The translations under genes and the position numbers were made by a program. From the NCBI GenBank assembly GCA_023101885.1, contig JALPQD010000137.1, positions 2,356,001-2,420,000 on the forward strand: 64,000 nt of DNA. The letters are read 5' to 3'. The notes beneath the pieces were generated by a model that ran no database searches, was not told the origin of the DNA, and worked only from the letters and a program-made list of their open reading frames with translations. Below, one piece after another: positions 1 through 12,022 of the stretch. How positions within the stretch are numbered: position 1 is the first letter of the stretch; each line of letters starts with the position of its first letter. This stretch comes from Typhlomys cinereus. Its lineage: Eukaryota > Chordata > Mammalia > Rodentia > Platacanthomyidae.

Positions 1-160
1 AGGTCCTTTCCCTTCTGCCAAAAACAGGGTGAATAACAACTGAAGAAGACAATTGACATCAACCTTTGACCCCATAAATGTATGCACACTGGCATACATA
101 TGTATACACACATGAACACACACATACATAAATCACACATCCCAAAAAATAAAAAGAAAT
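1..160 (+). mobile_element. 3' part of B4-like SINE, cut by window start
   Basis: The stretch ends in a CA/TA-rich run with ACATAC-type units and then an A-rich tail, the usual 3' end of rodent B4/RSINE1-type SINEs. The tRNA-like head lies outside the window. Confidence 0.5.
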
Positions 161-492
161 TATACCTTTGAATACCCCCATAAAGTAGCCTTCCTTTCCC
201 ACCTTGGCTTCATGTCCACTATTGAAAAACAAAGATAGATTTCCTTGGCATATTTATGAAAAATTATGTATATCCCATAATAATTTTCATACCCCAGTGT
301 GTCTATTTACATGAGGAAAGAAATCTTTGCTTTCCTTTTCTCTCTTATTATTTATATTTTGGTTTATTTCCCCCAAAAATGTATTAAATAAAAAAGTAAC
401 AATATTAAGGGAGGCAGAATTACCTGTGTCATCTGTTTGAGACATAAAGGTATTTCCTCAATACAAAATCCAAACTCTCTTAAGCTCTTTGG
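161..492. other. Unique AT-rich sequence
   Basis: No repeat, RNA or coding signal recognised. Confidence 0.5.
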
Positions 493-838
493 GTCTGTGT
501 ATCATGTGTGTGTAGGCAGGTATGTATAGTGCTGTGGATGGATATGTGGAGGCGAGAGGACAACCTTGGGGTCATCCCTCTGGTATGTGTCATTGGAACC
601 CATTTTTTTGTTGTTGTTTTGAAGACAAATTTTCTCACTGGCCTAGAACTCTCCCAATAGGCTAGATGTCTACCAGCAACCCCCAAGGTTCCACCTGCAC
701 TTCACCCCTAGTTCTGAGAATGCGGTGCACATCACCATGCTTGGCTTTTATTTGGGTTCTAAGGATTGAACTCAGATACCTATGCTTACAAGACAGCACT
801 TTACTTGTCTTTACAAATGAGCCATCTCCTCACCACCA
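493..838 (-). mobile_element. B4-type SINE (ID/B1 chimera)
   Basis: Read on the plus strand it begins with TG-rich sequence, continues with the B1-like right part (GAAGACAAATTTTCTCACTGGCCTAGAACTC type) and ends with the complement of the tRNA-like head near 760-838 (GATTGAACTCAGATACC, then GAGCCATCTCCTCACC). The order matches rodent B4A in minus orientation. Small reading frames here are by-products. Confidence 0.7.
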
Positions 839-1564
839 GGAAGTTCTTTACTGGGGTTCTAGTATCAGAAAATCTTTCTCCATTGAGATCTTCTGTGAAA
901 ATCTAACGAGTCAAAAGAAAACTTGTTTTCTTCTAACCTAAGCTCAGACTTGGAAAGCTTTCTTACCAGCATTGTTTTGGAATCTGATGGACTTGACCCT
1001 ACAGCTCACCACCCCTCAGTTGGAAGTGCATGGGAAGCGTTTCTTCCCTGTCCAGAAACCATCATGAACTAGGATTCTACACAAGAGACATGACCCTAGA
1101 TGACCAGGGTTGCTTCCAGTCTAGCAAAGATCAAAGCTGTGCTCCTTCAGAGAACCACCCTCAATCCCCTCACCATGTCAGTAGATGCTGTGCCCCAGCA
1201 GAAACAGAAGAGGCCAGGGTAGGTGGGGAGTGGGGGTGGCTGCTCACTTCCTGCCAAGAGGACATGAAAGCAACACAAGAATGTTCAACCACCTGCAACA
1301 GCCTATTTGTCCTTAGATGTTTTTTTCGTCCACATTTGGCACCCCTAGTCAAAAAAATAATAATATGCCACCCAAATATTTTGGTTAAACATTTTCAAGA
1401 GCAAATTCAAAAGTGTTGGAGCCATTTTAAATGAAACCAATAAATTAATGAGAGACATCATTTAAATCATTCCTCATGAGAAAACTTAGTTCAAAACCAA
1501 TTCTTGAGATTCTGCACTTCTCATAAAAGCATGAACTTTATTGAAGAAAATTTTGATGAATAAT
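839..1564. other. Unrecognised sequence
   Basis: A 134-codon open frame occurs at 1030-1434, but it has no recognisable domain and no splice or promoter context, so I do not call it a gene. No repeat recognised. Confidence 0.45.
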
Positions 1565-1715
1565 TTAAGAGAGAAAATGTTTATTTTGGCTTACAGCCCA
1601 TCTTGCTGGGGATGTCAAGGCAGCAGGAGCTAGTGGCAATTGGTCACATTGCACCCTCAGTCATAAAGCAGAGAGCAATGAATACAGGCTAGTACTCAGC
1701 TTGTTTTCAATTTAA
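1565..1715 (-). mobile_element. Old MaLR/rodent LTR fragment
   Basis: The string around AGAGAAAATGTTTATTTTGGC, followed by CAGGAGC and CAATTGGTCACATT, resembles the reverse complement of the 3' half of rodent MaLR-type LTRs. Short and diverged. Confidence 0.4.
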
Positions 1716-1995
1716 TATTAACCTGATTTTTACATTCTTCATTAGCATGCTTTAATTATATAAAATATGAATTTCCTTGTGACATTTTCATATATGTTTC
1801 ATATGTGTTTTATTTTATTATACTTATCCCCATTAATTTCTCTAGTCTCTCTCCCAATACCTTTGATCCCTTCCTGGAATATTTATTTCTATAAATGCAT
1901 TATCTGCTGGGCAAAATAGTAACTCCTATTCACTGCCCACACACCCCTCCTTCAAGCTAAGCCAAACTAATTCTAATGTTGGAAAGAATAGTAAA
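1716..1995 (-). mobile_element. Old L1 3'UTR fragment (Lx-like)
   Basis: AT-rich text with TTTTCATATATGTTTCATATG and then CCCATTAATTTCTCTAGTCTCTCTCCC resembles the antisense of old rodent L1 3'UTRs. Boundaries are approximate. Confidence 0.35.
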
Positions 1996-2569
1996 TGCAT
2001 GCATGGATTTTTCCCCTCCCCCCAGACTTTTCTAATTTAAAAAATTTCACACTGGGCCTTGTTCTTCCTGTAAAAAGGATTTCAAATTTGTCCATTTTCT
2101 CTATGCTCTCCCTATTCTTTTCATTCTTAAGGAGTACCAATCAGAACTGTCCCGAGGATTTCAGAAAAAAATGCTGTGGTTGACTCTAGAGTTCCCAAAT
2201 GTTACCACAGACCCAGGGCACCAAGTGCCTAAGTCAAACCAAACAGTTTGTAACCACACATAGATAACAAGCCATTCTGTGATTCTGTGCATATCCTTTC
2301 TCTTCGTGCCCTTGTTCCCACAATCCACCCAGAGTTCTCATTTAGAAATGTTACCCAAGTGAGTAGCCTTTCTCACAGCATTAAACAGTGAATATCTAGA
2401 GATCAACTTCTAATTCTGTTTTCTTTCACACTCCAAGTTCAGTCCAGCAGCAATTCATGTCAAATTTACATCAAAATCCACCCACAATGTGGCACCTCTC
2501 ATCATTGCCACCATTACCACCAAGTCCAGAACACCATGATTTTGGATTTGGATTAAAAGAAGAGCTTCC
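1996..2569. other. Unrecognised sequence
   Basis: No coding or RNA feature is visible. The part after about 2440 may be further diverged L2. Confidence 0.4.
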
Positions 2570-3145
2570 TACATACCTCCCTTCTATCTAGTCTCCAAAT
2601 GCAGGCATGATTTTATCACTCCTCTGCTCAGATTTGCAGCAGATTCCTGTTACTCAGAACAGAAGCCAAATTCTTACAGGAATCTATCCTTATAGATTCT
2701 CCCCCACCCCCATATTGTCACCTACAGTCACCTTCTTGGCTCCCTTTGATGCAGTCACAATATTTTTTTTTTTGTTCTTGAACATGCCAACCTTACTCCC
2801 CACTCAGATTCTTTGCCTTTCATGTTCGTCAACCTGGAATATAGCTGTCACTGACACCCACATGACTCACCAGTTCTCAGTTCAAATGCCATCTTACCAG
2901 AAGTCTTTCCTTCCTTAAATACTCATCATAAACACTCCGGTTCCTTCCCCACCTCATCATTCTCTAACTTCCTCCTCCCTGGCATCTTGTATATTCATTA
3001 ATATACCTATTTTTAATTTGTTTATCCCACTAAAATTTAAGTGCATGATCATAGGAATTTAATCTATCTTGTTACAGTAATTCCTAGAGATTAAAATAGA
3101 CTCAGTATATGCCATATACAAATACTCGAATCAAGTGGTTACACT
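2570..3145 (+). mobile_element. L2 LINE 3' remnant
   Basis: The order of phrases matches the ancient mammalian L2 3' region: a block around TTTTATCACTCCTCTGCTCAG, then cysteine/proline-rich C-terminal coding text, CCATCTTACCAGAAGTCTTTCCTTCC, and an ending like ACTAAAATTTAAGTGCATGA. The 103-codon frame at 2607-2918 is a relic of L2 coding sequence, not a host gene. Confidence 0.6.
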
Positions 3146-4358
3146 GCATATGAGCATTGAGCACAGATTTGCTTGTTGAAATCCATGACTTTTACTAATC
3201 CTATCACTCTTGAGACCATTCCTCAAAAATTACTCATTGCTTAGTATTGCCTATGATATTAAAATCTTGAAGAAAACAAATTCTGCAACATTTTAAAAGG
3301 ATGCATTTTAGATATTTGCTTTAAAGAGAAAGGCAAGAAAGTTTCCAGTCTAGCTCCTGAATTAACGTTCATAAGACCAAATTAAACTTGCTAACCTTGC
3401 TGGAATCACTTGTAATTCTGAGCATGGAATTGCAATACCACACACTTTTCAAACTGCAAGGAACAGCTTCCCAACTCGTGCTCCAATATCTAAAAAGTGC
3501 CAACTTTTAAGTATATGTTAAATTACTTAATTTTCTACATATCCACTCTATTAAACTGCAAAGATCTACTAGAATTCTTGACTCATTTTCTAGGCTAGAC
3601 CAAACTACATTATGCCCCCAAAAGTCCACCAAAGCATCCAAGTCTGAGTGTCATTAACTGGAAAAGCAACTTAGCATGCTCACTGTCACAAATAAAAGGT
3701 TAAAATTGTCTTTGAAATCCCATTATAGAGGCATTGGTCAGGCAAATGCTCTCAGATATATTTCTATGTTTTTTTTCCTTTCTGCTCTGCATTTTACTGT
3801 GATTTGTCTTCATGTATAAATGGTCTTCAAGCAGTATAATATGGCAATCCTATTTATTTATAAAATAAACTGAATACACATACTGTTACAAGGATGTCTG
3901 TTGAATTTCACCTTACAGCAAGTGAAAGGCATGGCATAAGGGCAGCAGACCAACAACAAAGAACTAGTGTATATTTTCTGAACTATATAAACACTTAATT
4001 CCATGAAAACAGTAGATACTAAAGGTAAAGGGAATAAACCTGGCTCTCTAAAAGGCAGGCATATGCCTTCTATTCTGGAGTCACTGTTATGAACACTGTG
4101 AGATGTTTTATTCTAACATGATATAGTAGTGTCATTCCAATCCATTTAAGCCCTTCATTTGCATTGCCAATGACAATAGCACTGCAAACACAGGACCACC
4201 AAGAGCCTCTTTGCTAACAGGATAGATGTGTACATTAATGGAAGACCTGGAGAACAGTTACAGATTTATTCTGATTTTGCCTATCAGAGAATACTCCTTC
4301 ACACAGAAGATGGGATAAAGGGAAAGTCTAATTTAAGCATGGACTTTACATCCCAGAG

Positions 4359-4361
<3 letters not shown>
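3146..4361. other. Unique AT-rich sequence
   Basis: More than 1.2 kb without a repeat I recognise and without a reading frame of note. Some of it (3240-3560) has the even AT-rich texture typical of conserved noncoding DNA, which only an alignment could show. Confidence 0.45.

Positions 4362-4410
<49 letters not shown>
4362..4410. repeat. (TG)n microsatellite, 49 bp
   Basis: Uninterrupted TG dinucleotides. It is the (CA)n tail region of the minus-strand DIP-type SINE that follows. Confidence 0.95.
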
Positions 4411-4411
<1 letters not shown>

Positions 4412-5045
4412 CAAAGGGCATTTGAATATGTGTGTCTGTGGAGGCCAAAGGTGGCATCCGGAATCATCCTGGATTGTTCAACCTCCCTATTACTTTGCTC
4501 TGGGATGGTTGCAGTTCACCTACATGGTTGCTGATAAATCACCATCAAACGGCTTAAGGGAACAAGGGTTTATTTTCTTACAATAGTCCGGTTACAATTC
4601 ATAGTCCAGCTTGATGGGAGAGCACGCACCAACACCAAGGCTGACGGAACTGGCCACATCATCTCTACATAGTGGCTGAGAGAGGGATGATCCTTACGTG
4701 TCAGTATGTCTGGCCAAGTATATACAAGGATGCCAACTCTCTCAACCAGCTCTGTGTATTTTATTTCAGGGCCTAATCCTATCTACCTGGGCCTTTCTCA
4801 TCAGCCAGACAATCTCCTGTATATTTGCTCTGAGCTAAATCTAACCACTAATTCTCTACAGATGTGCCCAGAGTTCAAACCCTCAACTGTCATGTTCACA
4901 CCTGTGCCTATGTCAGGGGTTATCTAGACTCTGCCTTCCAATATCAGAACTGTAGCATTTTTATGTGGAATCTGGGGATCTAAACTCAGATCCTTTTTGC
5001 TTGTTAGGCAAAGGCCTTAACACCTAAGCCATTGCCTCAGCTCCC
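4411..5045 (-). mobile_element. DIP-type SINE (minus) split by an LTR
   Basis: The left half, 4411-4506, carries the TGGAGGCCAAAGGTGGCATCC body and ends TTGCTCTGGGAT. The right half, 4921-5045, resumes with TATCTAGACTCTGCC and runs to the antisense tRNA-like head with GCCTCAGCTCCC. Intact relatives at about 11,390 and 49,430 show the two halves were once contiguous. The interruption is the LTR at 4507-4915. Confidence 0.75.
4507..4915 (-). mobile_element. Solo LTR, ~0.4-kb MaLR/ERVL-like family, copy 1
   Basis: 409 bp. In sense (minus) orientation it should start TGTCATAG-like and end GCAACA-like; here the sense start is TGACATAGGC and the outermost base of the sense 3' end has mutated. Flanks are GGGAT (4502-4506) and GGGGT (4916-4920), a 5-bp TSD with one change. 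It interrupts a DIP-type SINE, so it is younger than that SINE. Confidence 0.75.
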
Positions 5046-5810
5046 AGGAACAATTTTTAGAAGTGAGTAGTCAAAAAAAAAAAAAAAATAGATCAAGACT
5101 AAATCTGATGTGTTTGTTGGAGGACATTACATAATCTCAGAAATTCTATTTATTTTGTGATTTGAAACAAGATTATCCCCCTAGACTGCTCCAAATAGAA
5201 GACTACGGGAACCACAATGCCTGAAATTTCTAAAAGTATCCTCTGCCTTCTACTTTTCTTTCAAGTATGGTAGCATTTTTTTTCTTTGAAGGTTTCTTTT
5301 TGAACCAAAGAACAATGTCAGGGTCCCTCTTTTAAAGACGTCTTTCCTTCATACATTTTATAAAAAGAAATACATATGAGCTTCCTGTCTCTTTCAATTA
5401 TATTCATTCAAAATAGCTGCACTTTGCTAGGACCAGAGTTAGTGGGAGAGAAGAAAAAGAGCAGGAAGAAGGTATTGTCATGAATTGTCGTTCGTTGCAG
5501 CTGGTATTTTTCAGTAACAACTGTTCATGCAAAACATGCCCCCAGAAAACCAGGGGCAGACAAAGAGAACCCAACAGAAAGAGATTAACTATAGTCATAT
5601 TTTAGAGATCAAATACCCTGAATTTTCTTGAGCCTCGTTAGGTTTTCTAGTTGTCTTACCTTCTAACATAACAATTAATAGAATAATTCAATGGTATAAG
5701 AATGACAAACACAAGTAATACTATATAACATAATATGAAGTCCAGCTGTCAGTGGGATTCTTCTGCTATCTTCCACAGCACTGGGCATAAAGACAAAAGA
5801 TGCTTTAACA
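5046..5810. other. Unrecognised sequence
   Basis: Contains a 17-A run near 5072-5088. No gene or clear repeat seen. Confidence 0.45.
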
Positions 5811-6110
5811 CAGGGAGGCAGTATGGCACAGTGGTTCAAAGTGCAGGCTTGGCATGTGAGTCCAATGAAGCCCCAGTTTTGCTTCTTGCTAGCATGTGAT
5901 CTCTGGCAAGTTTCTCAACCGCCCCCAAGAACTTGATTTCTTCAGCCTCCAACAGCGGTTTCTTCAAAGGCATTTGAAACTTATCTTCTCTGTGGCTATT
6001 GTAAGAATGAAGAAACCTAAAGCTTATGAATTTGCAACACATTACCTGGCCAGCAGACATCTAATGTTTGCACTTACAGTTAATAAGTGGATGAATAAAC
6101 ACTTGGTCTT
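5811..6110 (+). mobile_element. MIR SINE
   Basis: GGCAGTATGGCACAGTGGTT, then a TCTGGCAAGTTTCTCAACC-type core and a CTTCAGCCTCC segment, follow the MIR order. The 3' end near 6090 (GGATGAATAAACACTTGG) matches the MIR tail. Confidence 0.65.
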
Positions 6111-7379
6111 TCCTTAGACCTTTGAAATGCTAAGAAAAAGAAGGGGATGCTGGGAAGCAGCAGCAGCCAGCATGTCAGGTCAAATTGGTAAGGAAGAATG
6201 AAATGAGTAACTGACTAGGCTCGGCTTTGCTGCTGAATGGAAGGTTTGCCAGCCAGCTGTACCTGACACAAACAAGTGTCCCTTCCCCTTCTCCTTCCCG
6301 AAAGTCTCCATGGGATTGCAGGACTTCAGTCCTCCACAGCCACCACGTCTGTCCACGTGGGAAGGGAGTAGTGCATGTAAGTGCATGTAAGGTTGTTGTC
6401 CTGCAGGGAACTGGGATTACAAAACTTTTACAGCATCCTGGGGCAAAAGTACATAGTGATAAGGAGAGATAGGCATTGGGGGTAAACTTGGGAGGCTATG
6501 GGAGGGGAAAAAAACAAGTCCTTTAACAGACAAAGATATGAAGTGTTATAGTTTTGGATCTAAGTCATTTTCTTTACTAAGCTGACTATAACTTCTTCAA
6601 AACAACATCAAGAATGGTGAAATTTCACATATCCAGAAAGAAAAAATAAAGGACAAATATTGTTTAGTTCCATATAAATAAGAGCATCAAAGAAGAATTT
6701 TACAATTACATGTTTCCTGAGACGAAGAAACCAAAAGGCCCTCTGTATAGTAAACTGATTTTATGACAATTTTGTCCTCAGAGGTGGGTAGTGCCTTCAC
6801 TAGCAGTGGCTTAGGGACTATCCGAATACCTCCACGAAGCGCAGGAAATCTGCATCTAAAGGCATATGGCAAACCACCTTTAAAATGCTTTCTAAAAGAA
6901 CACAAAAGGTATAGTCATGAAGCTGTCTGCCCCGTGTCAGAAATCACAACAGAACTAAGGGACGGTGAGCTCAGTTGGCCGCAAGCCAAGGGAAGCACTT
7001 CATCCCAACGGAAATCATAGTGCTGTCATTGTGTTGTAATAAGCCTCTATAAAATGGAGCATTGTGTTTCTGCTGAGTCTTGAACAACAACAACAACAAA
7101 AAGGAAGCAAGATCTTGGCTTCCTTAGAGGAAAAGGGAGAAACACCGTTTACTTTTATGGAAGAGGATATTTATTTGGTCCCACAAAACATACATTCTGT
7201 TTATCATTTCAAAACGTGTACCTGTCAAAGGAACTGTGCAGATGCTGCTGTCTCTGGCTCTAAAAATGTATTTTCAGTAGGGCACTTGTTTCAAGTGGCA
7301 ATGGTCAGGTGGGGGGGGCGCAAACATTAGAAACAAGAAATGCAGGTGATACCAGGGTTCTTTGTGCCATCTCTAGCAA
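6111..7379. other. Unique sequence
   Basis: No repeat recognised. Short open frames on both strands at 6180-6472 and 6687-7330 overlap without a supported start or splice pattern, so they are not called. CpG content around 6,830-7,010 is slightly above its surroundings but far from an island. Confidence 0.45.
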
Positions 7380-7955
7380 TGACTGTAGAAACTTCACCCA
7401 GATTTGGTGGGCAATTTCACAAGGCTGTGCCATATTTTTTATATGCACTGTTTAGTGGAAAATAAGCTGGAGCTCAGAAAGGCAAGCCTGGTAGGAAAGG
7501 CTGCGAGAAGACTGTCATGAAATTCTGGCTGCTAGTTGCAAAAGAATCAAGGTTACCATTGTTCGACTTTAATGTTTTTTAATCTTGTGTTTTCTATTCC
7601 CTGGAGTTGTATAATGAAATGCTTTATGCTATGGACTGCCTAAAGTTATTTTTAGCCTGGTAAAATGTTCTTATGGTTGCAATTACCTGATTCAGTTCTA
7701 TTTTTTTCCATTTCAATACTCCTCTCTCAGTTTTGAAAACATAAAAATCTTAATTGTTTATCAATTATACTTCAAGTTGATTTTGTTGTGAATCTTAGCT
7801 TTAATATCTGTTATCTTCTAGGTTCTCCTTGCTTTTGATTTAGAAGTTATTGTACCTACATCAGCAGAAGGTGAGAAATTGGCAGCAAGATATAAACACA
7901 GACATCTATCCCGCTGAGGAATTAATAAGCTACAGCTACCATTTATCAACAAATG
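7380..7955. other. Repeat-free AT-rich block, possible conserved noncoding DNA
   Basis: Continuous unique sequence with several TTAATTG/ATTAC-type homeodomain-like strings. No coding potential. The suggestion of conservation rests on texture only. Confidence 0.2.
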
Positions 7956-8165
7956 TTACACCAGGTACCTTACTAATGACTTTAAAACATGATCTCCTTT
8001 AGTCCAAACAAAATTTTCTAAAGTATAATATATTATCTTCACTTTATAATGAAGGAAATTAGGACTTATAAGAGTTAAAGAATTTGTCCAGAGTATAATA
8101 ACTCAAGGAGCCAAGAGTTAAATCAGGCTGACTTAACATCTGCTGTACAGTGCCACCTCCCAGAC
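7956..8165 (-). mobile_element. MIR SINE
   Basis: The string around AGGAAATTAGGACTTATAAGAG and the end GTACAGTGCCACCTCC match the reverse complement of MIR (gag-gaaactgag core and head). Confidence 0.55.
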
Positions 8166-8799
8166 TCCAAGTTTGTTAGTCTTGGGCAAATATTATGCCT
8201 GTATTACAACTGCTAAGGAACATGAGGGAGGTGACAGTGCTACATGGGCAAAACTAATGGAAAATTCTGCAGCTCTTGGTTAATCCACAAAGGTTACTGA
8301 AGGACAAAAATATTCTGAGATCCTTACAAGGTTGCTGTGCCATTTTTAACCTCAAGGATCTAATGATTTAACTGGGAAAAAAAAGAACATTTAAGAATAT
8401 AAGTCAGAATCAAATATCTGTAATCCAGGTACCTTCCAGATATTGTATGTAGGAGGATAGAAGTGTTTCCCCCCTAACTTGCTTTGACTACTAATCATTG
8501 TTATCACATCTAGTTTATTCTATTCATTAAGACCATTTGACAGGTTTTTGTCAAAATTAAGCTGCTATACATTACTTTTGAATAATTGAAGACTTTCAAT
8601 TCATTGAACTGGAAATTCTGTTTTTATACTCTCAATTGTTAGTAGCGGTGAACATTGATTCCTTTTGCTCTCTCTTTTTTATGTTTTTGGAAAGAAAACT
8701 AGGGACATGAGTGAGATTTCTACAACTTATCTACTTTATTGGCAAGCTCTTGAGGTAAAGAGATAGTTTTAAGAATATTAACTCAGGCCTAACTTATAA
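8166..8799. other. Unrecognised AT-rich sequence
   Basis: Nothing recognised in it. Confidence 0.45.
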
Positions 8800-9220
8800 T
8801 AACACATTGGAAACAATCTAATGCCTACAAGTTGAGGTTAAATTAAATTCTGTCGCATCCATCCAGTGAGTGTGCTGTTGTGCAGCTGCGGAATGCTTAT
8901 TAAGAGAAAGAAACTCTCTGTGGGATTGCTGGGTTAAAAAACACACAGAAAGTATGATATCTTTTATATTAAATTATATGTGTACAAAAAGTACACATGT
9001 ATGTGTAAAATAAATGCATAGAGAGATATTCAGAAAGAAGTATAGAGCACAATGCTGACATTCATTAAGAAATCAGAATGAATTTCATTTGCAATGTTTT
9101 TATGTACTTCTTGGGCTTCCTGACTCAATGATTTTTGTAATCAGAGAAAGAAAAATAAGAAAAACAACTTTATTTGGGGGGAGGAGAAGGGAATGGTATC
9201 TTTCAAGACTTACATTTATG
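8800..9220 (+). mobile_element. Old L1 (L1M-like) ORF2 end/3'UTR fragment
   Basis: TTGGAAACAATCTAATGCCTA, then GTTAAATTAAATTCTGTCGC and GAATGCTTATTAAGAGAAAG, follow the sense order of ancient L1 3' regions (annealing, low-level similarity). Strongly diverged. Confidence 0.5.
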
Positions 9221-10160
9221 AAATGCTATGTTCCAGAAAGAACATTTCAAAGTGTATTTTTATTGTAGTAGTAATAACTCACTTTGTCCAAAGCATTTTC
9301 TTCATCAAGTAATTAGATTGGAGCTCAGTAGATTTGTCATCATTTACCACATCACAATTACAGATATGAAGTTAGATTTGGCTCTCTTGTTCTTCAATGT
9401 AATTTTTAAAATGTCATAATTTTCAATTAGAAAATAAAGTATATTCTAGTAAAGAAGATGTAGGTCTGGGCTTTTTATTTGGGTCCACTCTGGAGGCAAC
9501 AATAAAAGCCTTTCTAAAGCGATTCTACTAACTTGCAACCCTTCGTGTCCAAGCACCAAAGTAGATGGAAGAAATACACTGTATTTCTATTCTCCTTTTT
9601 ATTCACCACCAATAATGCTATGTTTAAAAACTAAATAACAAGAATTCATAAAAAGTATTCCCAATTTTGCATACATTGTAATATATTTTTTCCAAAATTA
9701 GTTCAATGAAGATAATTGGTTTTTTGGACTTATAAAGAAATAAAACATTTACTTCAGGTAATAGGAGTCAGATTGCTGACCAATGGAAGAAACCAATACA
9801 AACATTCCTGTGTTTTTGTTTCCTGATGCATAAAACATGGCCTCTTCCATGGCTGACATTCAAAGATTATACTATCTACATTTCCAGGACACGTGCTCAC
9901 GAGGGGTTGAAAAAGTTGTATGGTCCTGAATAGCTGACATTTTGGAAGAGAATTTATCCCAATTATGGAATTGAACTGATTATGTCAGTGGTATATGCTC
10001 TTACTAAACAAGAACAATTGTTAATTTTTAAAACATGGCTAAGTGAACTTAATACAAATGATCTCAAACTAAATACAGAGATACAGTGAGAACACATAAG
10101 TCAATAATGGGAAGCAGAAGAAAATAGTCAATAGGAGGAAGATGAAAGAAAACTGTTTCA
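9221..10160. other. Unrecognised AT-rich sequence
   Basis: No repeat or coding feature recognised. Confidence 0.45.
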
Positions 10161-10355
10161 GAAAATGAAAAGTGAGGCCAGAGACATGGTTCAGTGAGAA
10201 GGTGCCTGTGCACAAAAAGAGTGACCCACCCAAGTTTGATTACGTGGTAGAGGGAGAAAACTGACTTCTGTAAGTTATCCTCTGATACCACGTGTACACC
10301 ATGGCATACATGTGCCTGTCTCCATTCACTCTCTTGCTCTCTCTTAAGTAAAATA
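10161..10355 (+). mobile_element. B3/B2-like SINE
   Basis: A tRNA-like head (GAGGCCAGAGACATGGTTCA), a body with AAAACTGACTTCTGTAAG, and an end CACCATGGCATACATGTGCC then a CT-rich stretch and AAGTAAAATATTTTT match rodent B3/B2 relatives. Confidence 0.6.
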
Positions 10356-10864
10356 TTTTTAAATGAAAAGTATACAAAAGAGAACTTAAAGCATAATGAA
10401 TTAAGTTGTAAGGGAAATAGGCAAAATTAAAAAGGGAAGCCAGTCTTTATAACAAAAATAGAGATCTATAGAGATTTATGTAATTCCTAAATTGTCCCAG
10501 AACCTCCTGTTTGTTGATGTGAGTTCCAAAACAGAATAGTCCTTAGCTCGCATACATATTTCTGAGGTTAAAAACCTATCATTTCCTGCAAAAGCATGTA
10601 GTTTTCTAGTTGCTCCAGGGCCAAAGTTAGAGGCGTTTTCAGACTCAAGTAGTTCAATTCAAACTTTTATGAATTTTAAAAATCTGAATCTTTGGCAAGA
10701 AATTTCTAGATCTTTTTCCAATACATTCTCACTTTTATGTAAATTCCAGTTGAGCACTTAGAAAATTAGGTGGAAAGGACATAGGTTGCTACACAAAAGA
10801 ACACTGAGCTAACATATCAGTGGACAGTCCACTTGACCAGAACAAGATTTGGGGCAATTTGTTC
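10356..10864. other. Unrecognised sequence
   Basis: Nothing recognised. Confidence 0.4.
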
Positions 10865-11065
10865 AGCCTCTTTTCAGAATCACCTTCAGAACTCTAGAGT
10901 CAGATCAAACCCTGACCTTGTTATTGATCAAGTGTGTGTGAAACTGAGGAATATGTTTCCCTTTCTACCTTCCTGTTTACTAAAATGAAATAAGAACATC
11001 AGCTTCATAGATTGGTTGTCAATAATGAAATATGAAATTATTTCCACTTAAGAGTTGCTTAATAA
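10865..11065 (+). mobile_element. Probable MIR
   Basis: AGAGTCAGATCAAACCCTGACC with AACTGAGGAATATGTTTCCC and TTTACTAAAATGAAATAAG follows the MIR plus-strand order at low identity. Confidence 0.4.
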
Positions 11066-11129
11066 TGCTACCTCTACTTCATTCTCGCCCAATTTCTTTA
11101 GAAATTTAGTTGGATTAATATCTTTTACA

Positions 11130-11690
11130 AAGGTTTAATTTGCATTTTTAAGCTTTTGTACTGAGATATAATTTACACCCAATAAAGTATATAAAGTATG
11201 CAAATTAGATTTTTTATATGTGTGCACACTGCCAAATAATTACTTCTTAGAGTCAGATATGGATTGTTTGTTTTTTTTCAATGTGGGTCATTGTGTGTGT
11301 GGAGAGGGGACTTGAGTGTGTGTACTTTTGGAGGCCCAAGAGTAACAATAGGATTCACCCTGGATTATTGTATCCCCTTTTGCTTTGCTCCGGGTTTCCC
11401 AGGCTCTGCCCATGAGATCCAGAAGTACAGACTGATGCCATTTTCATACAGCATTTTTAAATGGGTTCTGAAACCCCACAATCTGATCCTCTTACTTGAG
11501 AGGTAAAAGCTTTAACCCTTGATCCATTTCTCTAGCCCCTAGAATATTTATATCTTAGAGTGAGAAAAAAACTAGTAGTTCAACTTCCCAAAAGATTTCC
11601 ACATGTCTCCTCCTTTAGATGCTCCTCCAAAAGCAACCATAATTCTGATTTCTGCTACAATCATTAATCTTAAATGTTGCTAAATGATAG
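11130..11690 (-). mobile_element. Old L1 3'UTR, split by a DIP SINE
   Basis: TTTTTAAGCTTTTGTACTGA followed by GATATAATTTACACCCAATA is the antisense of L1M 3'UTRs. Similar text resumes after 11,540. A DIP-type SINE sits at 11,266-11,539 inside it. Confidence 0.5.
11266..11539 (-). mobile_element. DIP-type SINE
   Basis: The TG-rich tail, TTTTGGAGGCCCAAGAGTAA, TGCTCCGGGTTTCCCAGGCT, and the head antisense ending TCTCTAGCCCC are all present, nearly full length. This copy shows the uninterrupted junction that is split at 4,506/4,921. Confidence 0.7.
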
Positions 11691-12017
11691 CCCCCCAAAT
11701 GACAATATGTCTACACCAAAGAATAAAAAGCAATAGCTTTATAGTAACATGGAATGACATACTATGCTGTGTTCCTAATGTGATTAAAAATAAATGATGA
11801 AAGGATGGGAGATGGAAAAGAGAGAAGAATATGACGGATAAAGTTCTTGGAGTCTGTTAATTTCCTCCAAGTATGCCCTCACCTAGTAGTAGAAGAAGCA
11901 TTCAATCACCATCAGCCACCAGCAGGAAGTGCAGTGGGAAGCATTGTGAACTCGTCTCCCTCTGACTGGAACATCACTACATCCTGAGCTAAAGCTCCTC
12001 CATATCTCTATGGGACC
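11691..12017. other. Unrecognised sequence
   Basis: Nothing recognised with confidence; 11,690-11,860 could be a diverged MaLR start. Confidence 0.35.
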
Positions 12018-12022
12018 CCCAC

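Noticed and set aside
1030..1434. 134-codon plus-strand frame
   Set aside because: No family resemblance and ordinary intergenic composition.
11246..11566. CTTAGAGTCAGA and CTTAGAGTGAGA on either side of the DIP SINE as a TSD
   Set aside because: They are offset from the element edges by roughly 15-20 bp on both sides, so they do not flank the insertion directly.
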